Assembly (NCBI GenBank): GCA_048213135.1
Contig: PS015059.1
Span: 169,205 to 233,204, forward strand
Direction: 5' to 3'
Origin: Reclinomonas americana ATCC 50394
Lineage: Eukaryota; Jakobida; Jakobea; Jakobida
DNA: 64,000 bases
In this document: positions 21,778 to 33,700 of the stretch, one piece after another
Numbering within the stretch: position 1 is the stretch's first letter
Layout: the number at the start of each line of letters is the position of its first letter
Position numbers and translations under genes: made by a program
Notes under the pieces: model-generated
Told to the model about the DNA's origin: nothing
The model's input: the letters and a program-made list of their open reading frames with translations, nothing else
Databases searched by the model: none

Positions 21778-22667
21778 TCATACCACCAGTACAGTCTCCA
21801 TGATAACAGGCATTGTTGTTCTCACAATGTCGTGCTCGCCATTGTCAAAGTCAATGGCGTCGGCGTTTGCCGCACCGTCAAATCCAGCGTTGCACTGCTG
21901 TGCGCACTGCTGAATGCTCCTCCTGTGTGGGTGCACGCAGGCGAGCACCGCCGGCAGCTTGTCGACCACGCACTTGCGGTCGCACTGGCGAGTGGTGCAC
22001 GCAGCGCGGCATTTCTGTGTCACATTCAGACACTGTTGCAGCTGCGGCTTGCTGGCGCGTCGGCAAGTGTTGCGGCAGGCGGCTGTGTGTCATCAGTCAG
22101 TCAGTCACTCATTCATTGATGCATGTGACGAGAAAAGATAATGTGGGGGTGACGTGGAGCGCAGGATCAGCCATCGAGGATGGGGTGGATGGAGGGCCGT
22201 GCACGAAAGAGGAAGTGAGGCAGAGAGAGCGTACGCACGCAAAGGAAGAGATGCACATGGAGGGAAAGAGAGAGAGAGAGAGAGACTCACCAACGGTCGA
22301 CACGGCCACGGCTTCGCTCTCCTCGCGCAGCTCCTCGGCGATCTGCTGCAGCAGCAGCGACTCGGAGGTGGACAAGTTGGTGTTGGATGCTGTGCGAAAG
22401 ACAGACACCACAGGTGAGCGCGCGCTTGTGTGCCGTGCGTGTGTGACGATTCCATCACGCTGCTAGCCGTTACGTGCAACGGTGCACTGTGACAGAGAAA
22501 AAAAGAGACTCACCGTCGGTGATTGACAGCAGCGAGTTGGCGGTAAACGCGACGAGGCAGCAGATGGTGAGCACCACCAGTGCACCCCATCGCGGCTGCT
22601 CGTGCAGCAGCTGCAGGTGCTCAGTCGACGCACACTGCTGGCGAACGGAGGAGGGCAAGCGGATCAT
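21778..22667 (-). CDS. Small single-pass Cys-rich membrane protein
   Basis: I do not recognise a family. Three exons (22514-22667, 22291-22389, 21778-22082) join with exact frame to give 185 residues; both introns are phase 1. One hydrophobic segment (WGALVVLTICCLVAFTANSL, residues about 27-46) follows a short N-terminal part. After it comes a Leu/Glu helix (ESLLLQQIAEELREESEA) and a compact Cys domain: CRNTCRR, QQCLNVTQKCRAACTTRQC, CVVDKLPAVLACVH and QQCAQQCN, a pattern suggesting helical disulfide hairpins. The C-terminus is acidic then hydrophobic (TTMPVIMETVLVV). It is probably a type II membrane or secretory-pathway protein with the Cys domain in the lumen or outside. Start MIRLPSSVRQQC at 22667; an upstream Met (22745) is in frame. 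Confidence 0.7.
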
Positions 22668-22864
22668 GATGCACAGAGCGAGGAGGGAAAGAGAAAAAGA
22701 AGCGCGGGAAGGTTGGATGGCGGGAAAGACACGTGCCGCGTGCAAGTGGTGCGTGTGTGCGCGTGCTCGGTCACAGACAGAAAAAGAAGCAAGAAAATGT
22801 AACCGTCAGTTCTTCTCTCGCCGCCCGCGCAAATCGTGACGTGGCACCTGCAATCTATCCACAC

Positions 22865-24293
22865 ATGGCGAAACTCACGAGTGCGTCGCTGCCTACACAG
22901 TTGGTGCACACACTGCGCGGACACGAGTTGCCTGTCCTCAGCATTCGATTCACGCGTTGCGTTGTGCGTTGACTCGACATTTTCACACTCCCGCTCGCTC
23001 ACTTGTACACACAGGGAATGGCGAGTACTGTCTGTCGGGCTCGCAAGACAAGACCGTGCGCCTGTGGAACCCTCACAAAGGCACACTCGTCAAGACGTAC
23101 GTGGGACACGGGCATGATGTGCACGATGTGGACATGTGAGTGCTTGGCAATCCTCCTGTCATACGATACGCATCGACTCCTCACTCGACGTGCAGCAAGG
23201 ACGACAACAGTCAGTTTGTGTCGTGCGGAGGCGACAAGGCCATCTTTCTGTGGGATGTCACCTCTGGGTCCACATTGCGACGATTCCGAGGTCACACGGC
23301 GGTGAGGATCGCAATGCAGCAAAGCAGGAGATATTGTTTGACTGACCGCTGCTGCGCTATCTTGACAGCGCGTCAATTCGCTTCGCTTCAACGGCGACTC
23401 GAGTACGTTTGCCTCGGGTTCGTACGACAAGACCATTCGCTTCTGGGACATGCGCAGTCGCTCGACGGAACCCATTCAGACGCTGGAGGATTTCACCGAC
23501 AGTGTCGCCAGTGTCGACATTCTCGACTGTGAGGTGGTTGGCGGCTCGGTGGATGGCTCCGTGCGAGTCTACGATGTGCGCACGGGGAGAGTGCACACCG
23601 ACCAGTTGCATAGTTGCGGAGGGAGAGTCCAAGGGCCAGTTGAGCTTTCCCCCCTTCTCCGTCGCCGACTTGTTGCCTCGCAGGCCCCGCCACCTCGGTG
23701 GCCTTTTCGCACGACCAAAAGTGCATTCTGGCCAGCACGTTGGACAGCCGCTTGCATCTCATCGACAAGGCGACGGGAGACATTCTCAACGAGTTGCGCT
23801 TGGGGGAGGGGCGGACCCACGGCCTTCCCGTCTCGTGTTCACGCCCATCTCCGCAGGTACAAGGGCCACGTGAACAACTCGTACAAGATCGACAGCCGCC
23901 TGCTGTGCGCCGACGCGTTTGTGGCCAGCGGGAGCGAAGACAATCGTGTGGTGTTCTGGGACTTGGTTGATGTGAGTGCCCAGCAGCGCGCAAGGGCGCT
24001 GGTTCTTGATAGCCGCAAGCCCACACTGCCATCTCTCTCTTTCGCTCGCTGCACAGGGCAAGATCGTGCACTCACTGCAAGACCACACGCGACCGGTGGT
24101 GGCGCTCGCCTACAACTTCCAATACAACATGCTGCTCAGCGGCTCGTCGGACGGCACCATCAAGGTGTACGAGGCGCCGGCCGCGGCCGAGGCGCCCGCG
24201 GACGTGGATGGCGACACGATGATGCGTCCAGTGGGTGTGGCACCGCCTCCACCACCTTCGCACACGCCAGCGTCGTCGTCTAGAACAAGATAA
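22865..24293 (+). CDS. WDR83: WD40-repeat protein WDR83 (MORG1)
   Basis: This is a seven-bladed WD40 propeller, the ortholog of WDR83/MORG1, which is known both as an ERK scaffold and as a component of spliceosomal C complexes. Start MAKLTSASLPTQLVHTLRGH. The first blade is split by a GTTGCG intron (22956-23014) and resumes NGEYCLSGSQDKTVRLWNP. HKGTLVKTYVGHGHDVHDVD follows, then CGGDKAIFLWDVTSGSTLRR, GSYDKTIRFWDMRSRSTEPI, VVGGSVDGSVRVYDVRTGRV and ILASTLDSRLHLIDKATGDI. It closes with YKGHVNNSYKIDSRL, GSEDNRVVFWDLV and GSSDGTIKVYEAP. The blade order and GGDKAIFLWDV and SLDS-LIDKDTGE-like motifs match the family. A C-terminal Pro/Ser tail (PPPPPSHTPASSSRTR) is extra. The next gene starts 36 bases after its stop. 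Confidence 0.92.
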
Positions 24294-24329
24294 AAATTCG
24301 CATAGATCGCATCTGCTTCGTTTTACACA

Positions 24330-27229
24330 ATGAGTGAGCCACAACGACGACGACGTGGGGGTGCCGCGCCCGCACCTTCGCGAGCAGCACCTGTCGCCGG
24401 CAGTCGCACCGGCCAGCTGGCCGACGACATGGATCCCACCAACCCCTACAGCATGATCCACGAAGACTTTGAAGCAGGTCTATTCTTGTCATTGCTTCAC
24501 GCTGGCGTCTCCTCCCGCACACTCACTGTCTCTGTGCATGTGCGTGTGTGTCTGTGCGCCATGCAGCGGGTGGCAATCGCGTGCCTATCAATGCGCCACC
24601 GCCGCAGCGTCGATCAGTGCCACAACAACAACAGCAGCGCAATGTGGCTGCACCGCACGCTCTCAGTCGTCGTCGGCCTGCAGAGGCCGCCCGAGCTGCT
24701 CCCGCCGCCGCCGCCGCACGCGTGCCTGCACCCGCTGCGGGTTCGCATGCATGCTCAGTGAGAGTGTCTCGTTTGTGATTCTCAGTGGTGTCGCAGGCGC
24801 ACGACGGGCTGGCGGCGATGTTGGGCAGGTTCCGCCGCAGCGAGCGGCGGCTGCACCGGTGCCACCCCGTGGTGTGCCCATGGATCCCGATCTGTTGCGC
24901 ACCGACTTGTCTCGTTGTTATGTCTTCCCTGCTGCTTGCTCACACTGTGCGGCAGCGATGTTCACGTGCCGTCGGCGGCGGCGCGGAAAAAGGTCTCTGC
25001 TGGTTCGTTCCCCTTGCCACGGATTGCGGCGGGTTCTTGTCGTCGTTCTGAGTGCGTGTGTGGCGTGAGCAGGAGAGGCGGAGCGGCTGGCTTACGAGGC
25101 GCGCTTGGCACAAATGCTCCCGCAGAACAAGGCCGCGTCGGCGACTCTTGGTGCGTCGTGGTTGTGTAGTGTAGTGTGTGTGTGTGTTTTCAATCGCGTG
25201 AACTCAAGAGCGAGCGCCTTTGCCTACCAGGCTCTGCACAGCAGTTGGACGGGAACCTTTCGCGGGCCGAGATTGTGGAGCTGCGTGAGCAGCATCGAAA
25301 GAGGGAGCTGGCGGTTGCGTGAAGAAAGCATGTGCAGGCTGTGTGGTCTTCACTCGCTGGTGATGACCTCGCGCACGCGTGCAGGAGCGTGAGAGGGCCC
25401 GTCGAGAGGCAGCAGAGCGTGAAAAGGCGGCTGCAGAGGCCGAACTGCAGGTCAAGTTCGCCAAAGCACAAGAACAGGCGCTGAAGAACCAGCAGATGCG
25501 TCAACAACAGCAGCAAGTGGATCGCGACCAGCGGCAAGCGCGGTACGACCAGCTGTACGGCGATGACAAAGCCAGTGCTGTCGAGCGCGCGCACATGGGT
25601 GATGAGGGCTCGTCGCCCGTGGCTCACGCAGTGGCGGGCGTGTCGGATCGCGATGTTTCCATGTTTCGTCACTGGCACACGACATACACCCAACTGCTGA
25701 TGGTCTGTTGCCCATCACGCTTTGTGTGCGTATGCAGGTTGCCGGTGGCCATGCACCTGGATCCGCATCCGCAAGACATTCTGTCGGTCAGTGACATTCC
25801 TCTCGAGGCTGCTGCGTGCATGGTCCTCGATGGCGGAGCTGCTGCGTTGGGTGCGTTGGAGAGGAAGGCTGTCGGTGGTGTTGATCCCTTCTTTGTAACC
25901 AGTCACTGCGATCCGCAGCCCTCTGTCACGAGTTTGCCGCTTCAGTGCGCCACTTGCTCTCCCGATGCGAGTCGGATCGTCGGACGAGCAAGGGCGTGCG
26001 GTCGTGCTTGGAGTGGATCGCAAAGGTGCGACACAGATTGATTGTCTCCTGTGTTGTAAGCATGTCTGACTTGCAACCCCTTCCTCACTCACACAGTACG
26101 TGAACAATGTACGTGCGACCATGTGCACTGTTCGTGTGCCGCGCTTCGAAACTACCACGCAACCCTCACCTCTGCTCACCCTGCAGGTGGTGTCGAGGCC
26201 CCAAGACCCCAAATGCCGACAGATTCGGGTGCAAAACAACAAAGTGCAACTCTTTGTGGCGGCCGTCGATCGTGCGTTACCCTAGCTCTGCTGCCAATTG
26301 TGAACTTGCATAGCGTCACTTCGTCATGACTCAACTTTTGTCGGAGAGCAGCATCGTTGAGTATCTTCCACTCGCTCGGCTTTTTAGAGCGGCGCAGCGA
26401 AGGTGACGGTGAGGCGTACTTGGTGCTTGACTTTGCGCACGCCGGCTCTGCGTCACCGTTGCGTTGCGCGAATTGTGCTTTCTTCTGCTGTCTTCAGCCT
26501 GCCTATTCACGGTGTGGGAACGGCTGTGTCAGAGCTGTTGTGTGTGCGCTGCGACTGGTCGCCGAGTATACCGACCTTGTAGTTGCCGCACTGCCGGATT
26601 CCAGCAGTGAGAAGTTCCGCATGGACATGCTACCGCCGCTCGCGTTTGACTTTATGGGTTGCGTTTTCATCGCCCGTGCAGTTGTTCACGATTTGTGGTC
26701 CTCATGGCTCTCGAACTCACAGGCTGGGTGGAATCACTTGGCCGAACTGCTCGGCAAGCTGCACCTCCGACTCCTCCGCAATTCAGCGTCGTGCTGGAGC
26801 CAGAACCAGAGATCGGGGCCCCTGACAGCGTTGTGCTAGCGTTCCGCCTGCCAAACAATCAGCGCCTTCAGCGTCGGTTTGCGTTGACGTCGGCGGTATC
26901 CGTTGAGTCCGTCGCCCTGCCTTCATGTCTTCTTCTTCCATTGTTGTTGTTGCCAGTCTTACTCTATCCACTCGCGTGCGTGGTGCAGCAACTCTTTGCC
27001 TTTGTGCAGAGCCTGCAGGTTGCACACAAGGTTCCAACACGTTTCGACATTGTTCGCAACGCCGGCAACAGCACCGTGTCGCTGAGTGGCGCTCTCGATC
27101 GATCGTTGGCGGAGATGGTTCGTGGAGGTGACTGGATGACTATCATGTCCGCATGTGTTGGCTGACACATACGGTGCGTGCACACAGGAAATGTCTCGAG
27201 AGCTGCTGTTTGTGACAGAGGTGGATTAG
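24330..27229 (+). CDS. PUB and UBX domain protein (UBXN6/UBXD1-like)
   Basis: This is a probable p97/VCP cofactor. Start MSEPQRRRRGGAAPAPSRA. A Pro/Gln/Ala-rich N-terminal half is broken by small introns. A charged coiled-coil follows: LSRAEIVELREQHRKRELA joined across a GTTGCG intron (25314-25384) to [20 protein letters not shown]. About 26000-26450 encodes a PUB-like domain: GVRSCLEWIAKYVNN joined to VVSRPQDPKCRQIRVQNN, then FHSLGFLERRSEGDGEAYLV. A C-terminal UBX-like fold reads DSVVLAFRLPNNQRLQRRFA, FAFVQSLQVAHKVP, FDIVRNAGN and ends MSRELLFVTEVD. PUB followed by UBX is the UBXN6 layout in metazoans. Exon joins between 24700 and 25200 and around 25740-26100 are uncertain. The stop (27227-27229) is 32 bases from the convergent stop of the giant gene. 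Confidence 0.72.
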
Positions 27230-27261
27230 CAGGCAGTGAGCGCAAATGTACATTCGATTCG

Positions 27262-28722
27262 TTACTTGTCTCGTCGGATCCCAATGACTGCGTCGGCCAC
27301 CGATCGGGACACGATGAATGCCGTGCCCGCACATCCTGCAAAGAGCAAAGGAGGCGTTAAGACACAGAGGGAGAAAGAGAGAGAACCGGCTTGCAAATGC
27401 ACAGCAGCTGCACATACCCATCATCGTGAGCAGAATCAACTTGATCGGTTCGTTGATCAGCACATCTGCACGCGCGAGACACAATCAGTGCTCGGCACGA
27501 CACCACACCGAGAATGAGCAGCAGTTCGTCACCTTGCAGCTACAGAGGCAACCAACAAGCAACGTGACAAACAACAAACAACAGAGAGTCAGACGTCAGT
27601 GCGCAAGAAGGGGGGAACACATGTCACATGCCCACACACGTACGTACCACTGCGGAGCGAAAAACGCAGTGAGGCAACAGAAAAGGGCGCAAAACGGATT
27701 GCCGGCTGGCACACTCACCACTGACGAAGGAGGCGTTCGCGACACTGCTGGCACCCTCCGTGTCGGTGAGAATGCTGCGAATGGAGCAGGTGAGAACTCG
27801 TCGCGAATGCTACCAAGATCGAGAGCCACCTACCGAGCGACGGTGAGCAATGTCAGGTACATGAGGAATACGCCAGTGGCCCAGGCCAGAGTGAAACACA
27901 CGGGCACGAGCCACATGGGGAGAGACCGGTGCTGTTGATGGGCGAAAAGGTCATGAGTGTACAAGCGACAAACAAAAATGAGACACTGTCACGCGCACCG
28001 TCCAGCGCCACCAGAAGCGATTCCATCGATCTACAATGGCGTCACAGTCAGCGGCGAAATCAAACACAATCACGCACTTGGCTCGGGTGTGCGTCACACA
28101 ACAACAACGCAACTATTTTCCGTGCCGGCCGGAGGCTGGGCGTTTGTCATAAACTCTGGCGGGATAGTCGGTGTGCCGTGCGAACTCGGCATATCCTCGC
28201 TACTGCTCGAGCCCTCCCGCACGCTTGCGGTGCGGCTCACGCTGCGCGAGCGCCGCCGATGGGTAACAACTGAACTCTGCTGCTGGTGTTCTGGCTTGTC
28301 GACAGCCTCTTGCAGACTGCTGCCGGTGGAGCCCGTGTCGCTCTCGCCCACAGACTCAATGTCGGAGAAATGATCCACAAGACGACGATTGATGCCACCA
28401 CCAGCGATCGCCGACGGCGGCACCGGCACCAACGACGAGTAGTTTGCTGGCACATTAGGCGCCTCGAGTTCACCATCTGGTGCGTCGGCGGTGGCTCCTG
28501 GCAGGGCGAAGCTCGAGTTGTACACGCTGCGCGCGTGCACCAAGCGCGGCAGGAGCGACCGAATCATCTGTTGCACCACATACCAAATGAGGGTGATAGA
28601 GGCGAAGAAGTAAAACACCCGTAGCGCAGAGAGGGAAATGTGACCTTGAATTCGCGGCCAGTAATCGGCTTGGAGGCATCTGGCGTCACGGCAACATATG
28701 GGGCTCGAATGCTGCGGACAAG

Positions 28723-28759
<37 letters not shown>

Positions 28760-30720
28760 CACGTAAGAGAGCCTCTACCATGCTACAAGACAAATGTGGA
28801 ATGTACCCTGCAGGTTTGCTGGGAGTGAGGATGATGCCACCGAGCATCGGCACCGACGGCGGAGCGTGCATGTCGCCAGCGATACGGTAATTCGCTAACA
28901 TGCTGGCCAAGATGCGACTCTGCGCCACGTCCGTGGAGATCTGATTGACCCACGCACGCTGGTACTCGTGCGGCTGCAGCGATGGCACAGACGCCGCACG
29001 CGAGCTGTTGACCCAGGTGAAGAACGCGCGCTGCAACTCGGGAAGCGTGAACATGTCATTGACATCGTCTGCTTGCCATCGCTCAATCTGTGGCACATAC
29101 AAGAGAGGATGAGTGCCGCGGTGCACTGGGTATGCACCATCATCGACAGCGTACCTGAAGCCGAGCATAGTGGATGAATGCACCAATCACATTTCCGCTG
29201 CGAATCATGAACAGACACAGGAGCTCCGGGAGCGCCGAGGTCTGCTGCTCGACGGCGAGGCCAGTGGCAGGCATGGTCGTCTGTTGCTGGGCTTGTGCGA
29301 TGGCCAACAGGGCACTGCGTCGTCGCGGACGCGGCATTGAGCTCGGGAGCGGAGGTGGGGACGGGTTCGACAACGGAGGTGGCATCGGAGACGTCCACGA
29401 AATCATCGGCACATTCTTCGGCATCACATCTTCCCAGAGTACCACTCCCTGCCCGACCGGCACAGTCCTATCAGCACTGGGCGTAGCATCAAAGTCCGCC
29501 ATGTCAATACTGGTGAGCGGTGCGCTGGCATGCTCCTGACGTTGCAGCTCGACGAGCTCCGAGTCGGCCGGTGACTGGGCATACCATTGCATGACAGTCG
29601 ACGAAGCCACTTCGAGACGCGGAGTGCGCTTGAAGGGCTCGGCAATAAGTGCAATCACCGGAAGCATCACGAAACCTACACGCAACGCAGCACGTACGTG
29701 TGTGAGAGAGCAAGAATAGGCGACATCCCAGTTTCCCCTTTCGCGACAAACCAGAAATGATGCCCATCCAAAAGTCGCGCAACCAGCTGGTGAGATCCGA
29801 TGTCGAACTCTGCTCTGCCAGCACCGAGTTGATGTACACGGCGAGGCAAACACCGAACCAGAGGACCTACAAAGATCTCAACACAGGTGAGAAAGCGCGG
29901 TGCACAGCTGAACGTAAGCGCTTTGTTCACTCACAGTGAGCTTTTGCGTGCGGCGGAATGTGTCCGCCTGCGGGCCAGTGGCTGTTGAGATCCACGAGTG
30001 CTCCTCTGCACAGCAACAAGAGAAGCGATAAGAAATAACACCACACGTACACACAGTGCGCAGCTGTTGCAAGACGACAAAACCTTTGATGGCCGTGTAT
30101 GCACGGCGACAGAATCGAGTCAGAACACCCGCCTGCCGACGCTGTTCCATAACCTTGGTGACCAGGCCTGGTGCGCGAACAACAAGGTGAGTGCAAGGAG
30201 CAGACTATCCTGTACTCGCCTAATGAGACGCAACGACGGAAGTTGGCGACCGCGGCCAGATGCCGCAGAGCAGCTGCTCGTGTGCCGCCGACGAGAACTG
30301 CAGTACGCGATTGCGATGGTCATGAGACTCGATCACCACCTATCACACACGCACGTTAACATGACGCAACTGCCGTCGGTGCGCGCGGCGTGTGTGAAGC
30401 TGAGGCCGTGTGCTCGAAGCGCGTGGCGCACCACTTCTTCAAAGGTGAACATGCTGAGAAGGAAAACACACAACATCATCAGCGTCATACTCCGTCAACA
30501 GTTTTATGTTGGCAAAGCTGTGACGCACCCGCGGAAGGCAGTAGTAGCTCCCTCCGTGTCGTGTCTGTTTCGCAGTTGCTGCTGCAGTTGCATGGCCGCC
30601 ACGATCTTCTTGCGGAAGATGGAGAGGAGGCGCATGTCGACTCGCCGATCCACATAGACGAGCACCAGGAAGACGACAATGTACAGGATGTTGAACACTG
30701 CAAGCCACCGTCACAATCAG
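27262..30720 (-). CDS. Membrane region of giant gene, polycystin-like
   Basis: Exons downstream of the GPS encode separated hydrophobic segments: NILYIVVFLVLVYVDRR (about 30690), WFGVCLAVYINSVL (29860), GFVMLPVIALIAEPFKRT (29670), LRVFYFFASITLIWYVVQQM (28620), LPMWLVPVCFTLAWATGVFL (27900), and INEPIKLILLTMMG joined to CAGTAFIVSRSVADAVIGI (27460 to 27262). Between the third and fourth is a soluble segment (28832-29150) with LPELQRAFFTWVNSSR and VPMLGGIILTPSKP, weakly like the extracellular TOP domain of polycystins. Long Ser/Pro-rich stretches flank it (29200-29600 and 28100-28500). About six segments are visible against eleven in human polycystin-1, so some exons may be missed, or the channel-like half is shortened. 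It ends VIGIRRDK. Confidence 0.6.
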
Positions 30721-33700
30721 AGTGACTGCAGATGCAACGGGTCGACTCTCCGCAACACAAACCAAGCAAAAAGTAGAATGGCGCGCTTTGCAAGACTCCC
30801 GACGACAGCACCAGAGACACATCGACCGGTCTGCAACGTAGTCAGTCATCATTTAGCGTCGCACATCAACCACAAAGACGAGGGCCGACGTCAGGCAGTA
30901 CGCAACGAGACAAACGTAAAGGACACGTCAAACAGCGCGTGCACTGCATGCGTATCCGTTAGCAAGGCACACGTTCTGCACACAATCTCTCACTGCACAC
31001 TCACCGTCGACACTAAAGTCCGTCAAATGATTGCACTCACAGGCAATCGACGACACCGTGTTGCTCCCGGCGTCCACTCGCAGCAAAGCGGTGCAGCCGT
31101 CGCTGCGCCACGCGGAGGCCGTGGCGTTCCAGTACACGCACAACTTGGCCAGCGCATCCAACACGGCTGCACACGCATGCATGTTAACCTTCACGAACAG
31201 CAACAGGGTGAAGGAGGCGCAAGAACGAAACGATTGGCGGCCAGTTGCGGATACTTGTCCACGTAACCACGGTCGTCACACAGAGTGTTGTTCAGACGCA
31301 CCAGACGCGCGAACGGCACTGGCGTCGCACCCGACGCGCCGTGATGCGTGCGCACACCGCAATTTTCGACATACTCGACCACTTGTTGCTGCGGCAATCA
31401 CACACGTTGGCTCGAGCGGGAAGAAGAATCGAATACGGAGAGAGACGCGCGCACGTACCAATGGTTTTTCAAGCTCGCGCAGCAGCGACGAATCCTGCTG
31501 CACGATCTCAAACAGCACCTTCTCTCCACTGGTACTGTTCAGCGCCAGCTCCACTCCGTGCTCACTGAACAACGAGAACTTTTGCACCGGCGCCGCCAGA
31601 CGCAGTTGCAGTGCCGAGTAGAACACGTCACCATTCGGGTCGTTGTTGGGCAGAGACGACGCCACTGCAATGCGTGTCAGGAGCACAACATTGATAGATA
31701 GAAGGCAGAGAAGATGCGTACCGAGAGGCACTCGAGCCGACACAAACACAGGAGAGAGGGCAAGCAGGCGCGTGGACACCGCTTCCGACACGACAAATTG
31801 AGTGCGGTCACTTGCCGACTGCAGTGCGTCCACTGTTGCGTTGGTCACCGCGGGCGTGGGAGTCAACTGACGGACGACATCACACGTGAGGTTACTCAGT
31901 AGGTCGCTGCCGGGGTCATGACAGCACATCAGCAACGGCGACGCAACACTGACGCTCGGCATGTTGGCCGCGGTGGAGAAATGTGAGGCCACCAGTGTGA
32001 CCGTGTCCCCCGTGATCACCGTTGCCGGTTCACCAGGCACCTGCGCAGATTGGTGCACCCATGAGTGTCTTTTTAGAAGAGAAGAATGGCGCTGCGAAAA
32101 AGACAGACCTTGGTGTTGGCGGCGCGGAATCCAAGTGATTCGACCGCATCGAGACAGATGGAGGCGCCGACTGCAAAGGCATCCGGGTATTGGTGACGCA
32201 CAGCCGACAGCATCGTCAACGCGTTGTCTACTGTTTCGGCAAATCGCTGCGACACAAAACAATCATCAACACGGACGTCATGAAAAAGGCGACACCTCGC
32301 CGCCGAGACGCACCTGTCGATTGGTGTCGGTGGCGAAACTGGCGATGCGCGACAAATTGTCGGCAGCCGTGGCGAGCATAATGACAGCTGTGGCCGACCA
32401 GGAGTCGTTGATGATGGTGTCGGTGGGGAGAGTGCGGAGAGTTCTGCAAGGTCGAAGGAAATTCAGTGGACAGCAGAGCACGTACATGTGCTGCAGTTGA
32501 AGAAACGCACTCGCTCGTCACATGCGCACTCTTCACGAGTGCGTCCGAAGTCTGCGGGCTCACGGTCAAGTCAACCATGGTCGTGACGCGGTTGATCAGT
32601 GTCGCCGACTGCGCCACAGCCTCTCGGTTCTCGGTGACATTGAGCATGGCCGACAAGGTGGTGCTGTTGGCACGTTCCAGCACCAGCAGGCCAGATGCGA
32701 GACTGCCCACCGACTTGGCCAGCTGCTGCTCCGTAAAGTACGCCTGTGGCAGCAAGAGCGCAGTGCGCACGTCCTGCTGCAGGAACGAAGACTGCCCGGC
32801 AATGTCCGTGCGATTCGTTGGCAAAATAATCACCGTCGTCTGCACGCTCACGTCGCCGGCGTACACGTCGCGCGCACAGACACCCACAGTCAGAGTGTAG
32901 TTTGCGCCGACGTCACCATGCACCGGGAACACAATGCCATCCATCACCAGCCGTGTGGTGCTGCTCAGGTACACCTGCCACAGACGACAGAGTTCAGCGG
33001 AAATGTGAACGAGTGCGTGTGTGTGCACGTCGTCGTACGTACCTTGTCGCCCGAGTATGGATCAACGTAGAACGGCAAGTAGGTGACTGTGCGGCAAAAA
33101 TGGTCAGCAAATTTGAAGGAACACATCACGCAGTGAAGTGCACGGCAGCAGCAGTACCGGGCTCGTCGGGATCACGGAATCCATTGACACGGAAAGTAAA
33201 GGAGGTGAGCCGCTCTTCACCCCTCGAGGGAGTGACGGTCACGTTGCCGACTGTTGGGAGGTCGTTGATGAAGAGCGTCACCGACGGAGTGCCTGATGTA
33301 CAGTGAGTGACGATGTAATTAAGATTGCGCGCTTTGGAACAACATACCTCCTTCCACGGGCGGATCAAGCTGCAGTTCCACAATGTACTGCGACCCACCG
33401 GGCAGCGTTCCACCGCGAATCTGCATGGAGCCCGGCTGTCCGGCAGGTCCACTCAGGAACTGGAACTGTGTGCTCGTCAAGTCCAGGAGCAGCGATGGAT
33501 TGCCTGCGTGTAAGATGGAGGGTTAACACAAAAGATAAAAATTGCACTGCGCAGAGCGCGAAAGGTGCGCCTCGACAGTCACCTGCAGGATACATGCGCC
33601 ACGTGTAGCGGAATCGCGTGGTTGCCGTCAACGCCCAGTCCACCGTGGCCTGTACACCAATCGACTTGGACGGATGCAGACGTGCCACTGCAGACCCCTC

